Assembly (NCBI RefSeq): GCF_021606685.1
Contig: NZ_WKCB01000061.1
Span: 1-34,404 of the forward strand
Direction of reading: 5' to 3'
Source of the DNA: Pseudomonas syringae
Lineage (GTDB): Bacteria > Pseudomonadota > Gammaproteobacteria > Pseudomonadales > Pseudomonadaceae
Length of the DNA stretch: 34,404 nt
Shown here one piece after another: positions 31,834 through 34,404 of the stretch. Position 1 is the first letter of the stretch, and every line of letters starts with the position of its first letter. The position numbers and the translations under genes are program-made. A model generated the notes under the pieces. That model was not told where the DNA came from and ran no database searches. It worked only from the letters and a program-made list of their open reading frames with translations.

Positions 31834-32697
31834 CTACGCCTGCTGGCGCAGCGCGGCGATGATGAATGCATGCAGGCTGTCGACCGCTTCCGACCCGCGC
31901 GAGGCGCGGCTGCGCAGGATTGAAACCTCCATGGGCTCAATGCTGCCCAAGCCGTGCTCGCTGCCCAGGACCTGCAGCGAGGCCTGCACGGTGCACTGGG
32001 TGATCGCCGCAATCGCCAGCCCACCTTCAACGGCGGCGACCTGGCCGGCCAGGCTGGAGCTGTTGTAGACCACCTTGAATTCGCGTCCCTTTTGGCTCAG
32101 CGAGTTCACCGCATAACGCCGCGCCAGGCTGGCACTTTCGTACACGGCAATCGGCAGCGGGTCGCGCCGCCACAGTTCGAACTGGGGCGAGCCGACCCAC
32201 ACCATGGGTTCCTTGAACAGAAAAGTGCCACTTTGCGGGGTATCCCGCGACACCAGCGCAAGATCAAGCTCGCCACTGCGTACACGTGGGATCAGTGTGG
32301 TCGATTGTTCGCAGGTCAGTTCTATTTCCACACCGGCGTAGCGCGGCGAAAAACGCTTGAGCACCGGCGTAAGGTACATCGCCGCGTAGTCCTCGGCGAC
32401 GCCAAGGCGGATGCGCCCGGTCAGTTCTTCGCCGTGAAACGCCGCCTGTGTCTCGGCGTGCAGGGCCAGCAGGCGCCGGGCGTAGCCCAGCAGGGTCTGG
32501 CCGTCCGCGGTCAGTTGCAGATGCCGAGGGCCACGGCTCAACAACTGTCGGCCCAGGGCGGCCTCGAGCTTCTTCATTTGCATGCTGACGGCGGACTGCG
32601 AGCGATTTACCTCATGTGCCGCGCCCGACAGCGAACCGGCATCCACCACGGCCACGAAGCATTTGAGCCAATCAATCTGCAAATTGCTGGCGGGCAT
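31834..32697 (-). CDS. LysR family transcriptional regulator
   Basis: This 287-residue protein has an N-terminal HTH (FVAVVDAGSLSGAAHEVNRSQSAVSMQMKKLE, about 13-45) and the periplasmic-binding-protein-like effector domain (about 90-285). It is divergent from a LysE-type exporter gene with 112 bases between and a TTCG-N5-CGAA site near its own start, the standard layout of a LysR activator and its target. The inducer is probably the exported amino acid or a related compound; this is inference. Confidence 0.92.
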   Translation of the reverse strand: MPASNLQIDWLKCFVAVVDAGSLSGAAHEVNRSQSAVSMQMKKLEAALGRQLLSRGPRHLQLTADGQTLLGYARRLLALHAETQAAFHGEELTGRIRLGVAEDYAAMYLTPVLKRFSPRYAGVEIELTCEQSTTLIPRVRSGELDLALVSRDTPQSGTFLFKEPMVWVGSPQFELWRRDPLPIAVYESASLARRYAVNSLSQKGREFKVVYNSSSLAGQVAAVEGGLAIAAITQCTVQASLQVLGSEHGLGSIEPMEVSILRSRASRGSEAVDSLHAFIIAALRQQA

Positions 32698-32710
32698 CCG
32701 GGTGACCTCT

Positions 32711-32725
32711 ATTCGTTTATCGAAT
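32711..32725. promoter_or_regulatory. LysR-box candidate ATTCG-N5-CGAAT
   Basis: ATTCG-TTTAT-CGAAT contains the T-N11-A LysR-box pattern within a perfect inverted repeat. It lies 14 bases before the lysR start and about 85 bases before the exporter gene, fitting autorepression and activation of the exporter. Confidence 0.55.
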
Positions 32726-32809
32726 GGCTATGCCGTGAATTATGCGCTTTTCATAAAGGTTGTTCACTCGCAAAATCCTTGCCTGAACCTACACCTGCCG
32801 GACCTGATC

Positions 32810-33418
32810 ATGCCCTTCGACACTTGGTTGCTCTACGTCATTACCTGCCTGGGCATCGCTGTCGTGCCAGGCCCCAATGCATTGCTGGTGCTGACCCATG
32901 GCGCGCTGCACGGGTCGCGTAAAACGCTGTTCACCATCGCTGGCGGGGTGCTCGGCTTTGCGCTGGTGCTGTCGTTTTGCGCGTTGGGCCTGGGCGCGCT
33001 GATCCAGGCATCGGCGACCGGGTTCATGGTCTTGAAAGTGGCGGGCGGGCTGTATCTGATCTGGCTGGGGTACGGGTTGTGGCGCGCGGCTCCGGTGAGT
33101 TTGGAGGCGCCCGTTATCACCAGCCTGCGCAGTTGGTCGCTGTTTCGCCAAGGGTTCGTATCGGCGATGTCCAACCCCAAGGCGCTGCTGTTGTTCACCG
33201 CGTTTATTCCGCCATTCCTGGACCCACACAGAAACCTCATCGCGCAGACCGCCGCGATTGCGCTGACCTACGCCGTTGTGGAATTTGCCGTTGAGTACCT
33301 GGTGGCCAGCGCCGCACACCGGGTCAGGCCATGGTTGGCCCGAACCGGGCGTCGATTCAATAAAGTCTGCGGTGGTTTCTTTGTGCTGTTCGGGGTGGCC
33401 TTGCCTGTGCATAGCTGA
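32810..33418 (+). CDS. LysE family translocator
   Basis: This 202-residue protein has about six membrane segments and the LysE/RhtB signatures VVPGPNALLVLTHGALHG and the second-half SNPKALLLFTAFIPPF. The family exports amino acids, homoserine lactone or threonine. The ATG at 32810 is the first that gives the family N-terminus; the ribosome site is weak. Divergent from the LysR gene, it is its probable target. Confidence 0.92.
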   Translation: MPFDTWLLYVITCLGIAVVPGPNALLVLTHGALHGSRKTLFTIAGGVLGFALVLSFCALGLGALIQASATGFMVLKVAGGLYLIWLGYGLWRAAPVSLEAPVITSLRSWSLFRQGFVSAMSNPKALLLFTAFIPPFLDPHRNLIAQTAAIALTYAVVEFAVEYLVASAAHRVRPWLARTGRRFNKVCGGFFVLFGVALPVHS

Positions 33419-33426
33419 CGGCAAGG

Positions 33427-33915
33427 TCAGAAGGTGGCGATCAGGGCCGGCCCGAAGGCCTCTTTCAGGAAGCCTGGCGCGATGTACCGCTCGTAATGCG
33501 CCTCGGACAGCAGGAAAAATTCCCGGTCTATCGCATCACGCAACTGCGTGAGGCTGCGCTCGCGAAATTCCGGCAGCAACGCCAGCCCATACGCATCCAG
33601 TTTGGAAATCACCCGCGCACCCCGAGCAATCAACTGGTACGCCCAGCAATAGGGCGATTGGTGCGGCATAAAGCGAATCTTGCGGTCTTCCAGTTGCTGA
33701 CGCAGGCGCTGGGGGTCGAGCACTTCCAGCTTGCTGGCCATCACCTGCACCAGCAATTGCTCCAGACGCAGCCACACTGCCTGCTTTTCCTCGGCGTTGT
33801 AGCCGTTCCACTGGATTACTTCATGGTGATAACGCTTGCAGCCCCGGCAGACCAGGTCGCCGTAAACGGTGGAGCACAGGCCGACGCAGGGTGTCTTGAT
33901 GGTTTGATTGGGCAT
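33427..33915 (-). CDS. DUF1289 domain protein, 162 residues
   Basis: The N-terminal ~60 residues carry the DUF1289 cysteine pattern TPCVGLCSTVYGDLVCRGC, proposed to bind zinc or iron-sulfur, with the typical ending IQWNGYNAEEK. The C-terminal ~100 residues (RFMPHQSPYCWAYQLIARGA) are a Pseudomonas extension I cannot assign. I chose the ATG at 33915 because the family starts just after it; upstream in-frame sequence is REPIN DNA. The ribosome site is weak. It converges with the LysE gene. Confidence 0.85.
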   Translation of the reverse strand: MPNQTIKTPCVGLCSTVYGDLVCRGCKRYHHEVIQWNGYNAEEKQAVWLRLEQLLVQVMASKLEVLDPQRLRQQLEDRKIRFMPHQSPYCWAYQLIARGARVISKLDAYGLALLPEFRERSLTQLRDAIDREFFLLSEAHYERYIAPGFLKEAFGPALIATF

Positions 33916-33953
33916 AAAAGGCTTGTACGCAAGTCTAAAGAACACACTTGGAC

Positions 33954-34046
33954 AATGTGGGAGGGGGCTTGCCCCCGATAGCGAAGTGTCAGTTTGCACA
34001 TCTGTGTCTGATACACCGCTATCGGGAGCAAGCCCCCTCCCACATT
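33954..34046. repeat. REPIN, GAGGGGGCTTGCCCCC type, one mismatch
   Basis: Inverted 30-base arms (33954-33983 and 34017-34046) differ at one base and flank a 33-base spacer. The left arm starts AATGTGGGAGGGGGCTTGCC like the copy at 29784. It lies between the nrdB 3' end and the DUF1289 gene, and could end or stabilise the nrdB transcript. Confidence 0.9.
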
Positions 34047-34063
34047 TTTAAGGCAGTGTTGAA

Positions 34064-34404
34064 TCAATCCCAGCTCAGCGCGCCGCCTGTCTGGTACTCG
34101 ATCACACGGGTTTCGAAGAAGTTTTTCTCTTTCTTCAGGTCCATGATCTCGCTCATCCACGGGAACGGATTCGTCGTCCCTGGATACTCTTCCTTCAAGC
34201 CAATCTGCGACAAACGACGGTTCGCGATGAACTTCAGATAGTCCTCCATCATCGCCGCGTTCATGCCCAACACCCCACGTGGCATGGTGTCGCGCGCGTA
34301 TTCGATCTCCAGTTGCGTCCCTTGCAGGATCATCTGGGTCGCTTCTTCCTTCATCTCGGCATCCCACAGGTGTGGGTTTTCGATTTTGATCTGGTTGATC
34401 ACAT
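34064..34404 (-). CDS. nrdB: Ribonucleotide reductase class Ia beta subunit, C-terminal part
   Basis: Only the last ~113 residues lie in the window; the N-terminal part with the diiron and tyrosyl radical site is beyond the right edge. The segment has the NrdB features EIEYARDTMPRGVLGMN, YLKFIANRRLSQIGL and the C-terminal tail YQTGGALSWD that docks to NrdA. NrdB supplies the tyrosyl radical for aerobic deoxyribonucleotide synthesis. No frameshift is seen in the visible part. The next feature is a REPIN. Confidence 0.93.
   Translation of the reverse strand, partial: VINQIKIENPHLWDAEMKEEATQMILQGTQLEIEYARDTMPRGVLGMNAAMMEDYLKFIANRRLSQIGLKEEYPGTTNPFPWMSEIMDLKKEKNFFETRVIEYQTGGALSWD

Overview
The window looks like a chromosomal segment from the Pseudomonas fluorescens group. 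This rests on the high GC content, Pseudomonas-type REP/REPIN repeats (a GAGCGGGCTTGCTC core and a GAGGGGGCTTGCCCCC core), a three-gene glgE / treS-maltokinase / glgB operon, and Pseudomonas-like small proteins. It is densely coding. No intergenic gap exceeds 300 bases. I saw no tRNA, rRNA, CRISPR array, insertion sequence or prophage.

Layout. 1-7.6 kb: a membrane MHYT-GGDEF-EAL c-di-GMP protein, a short-chain dehydrogenase, an unknown 152-residue protein, a MocR-type regulator, a stand-alone ccoG with an ANR-box-like site upstream, a 79-residue DUF3203-like protein and a short MgtC-family membrane protein. 7.6-9.0 kb: an unusual 338-residue protein whose last ~76 residues resemble the C-terminal domain of serralysin proteases without a protease domain or RTX repeats, and a 52-residue proline-rich protein. 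9.0-16.9 kb: the GlgE pathway operon. TreS isomerises trehalose to maltose, its fused maltokinase makes maltose 1-phosphate, GlgE extends alpha-1,4-glucan with it and GlgB adds branches. A match to the AlgU (sigma-22) promoter consensus sits about 90 bases before glgE.

16.9-22.2 kb: a membrane diguanylate cyclase, a PAS-GAF hybrid histidine kinase, a secreted CAP-domain protein and a GNAT acetyltransferase. 22.2-25.8 kb: a divergent TetR regulator / NAD(P)H quinone oxidoreductase pair with a near-perfect palindrome between them, a small Cys-containing protein, a stand-alone EPSP synthase (aroA) with Phe in place of the conserved glyphosate-contact Pro, and a YecA/UPF0149 protein. 25.8-29.7 kb: a divergent ClC-family transporter, a dienoyl-CoA isomerase-like crotonase followed directly by nudC, and a TSUP permease. 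29.8-34.4 kb: phosphatidylcholine synthase (GTG start), an RlmI-like methyltransferase, a divergent LysR/LysE-type pair, a DUF1289 protein, and the 3' end of nrdB running off the window.

No multi-gene defence or secretion system is present. The most distinctive signals are the serralysin-C-terminal orphan protein, the Phe-variant second EPSP synthase, the putative AlgU control of the GlgE operon, the divergent ClC protein and several clear operator-like palindromes.
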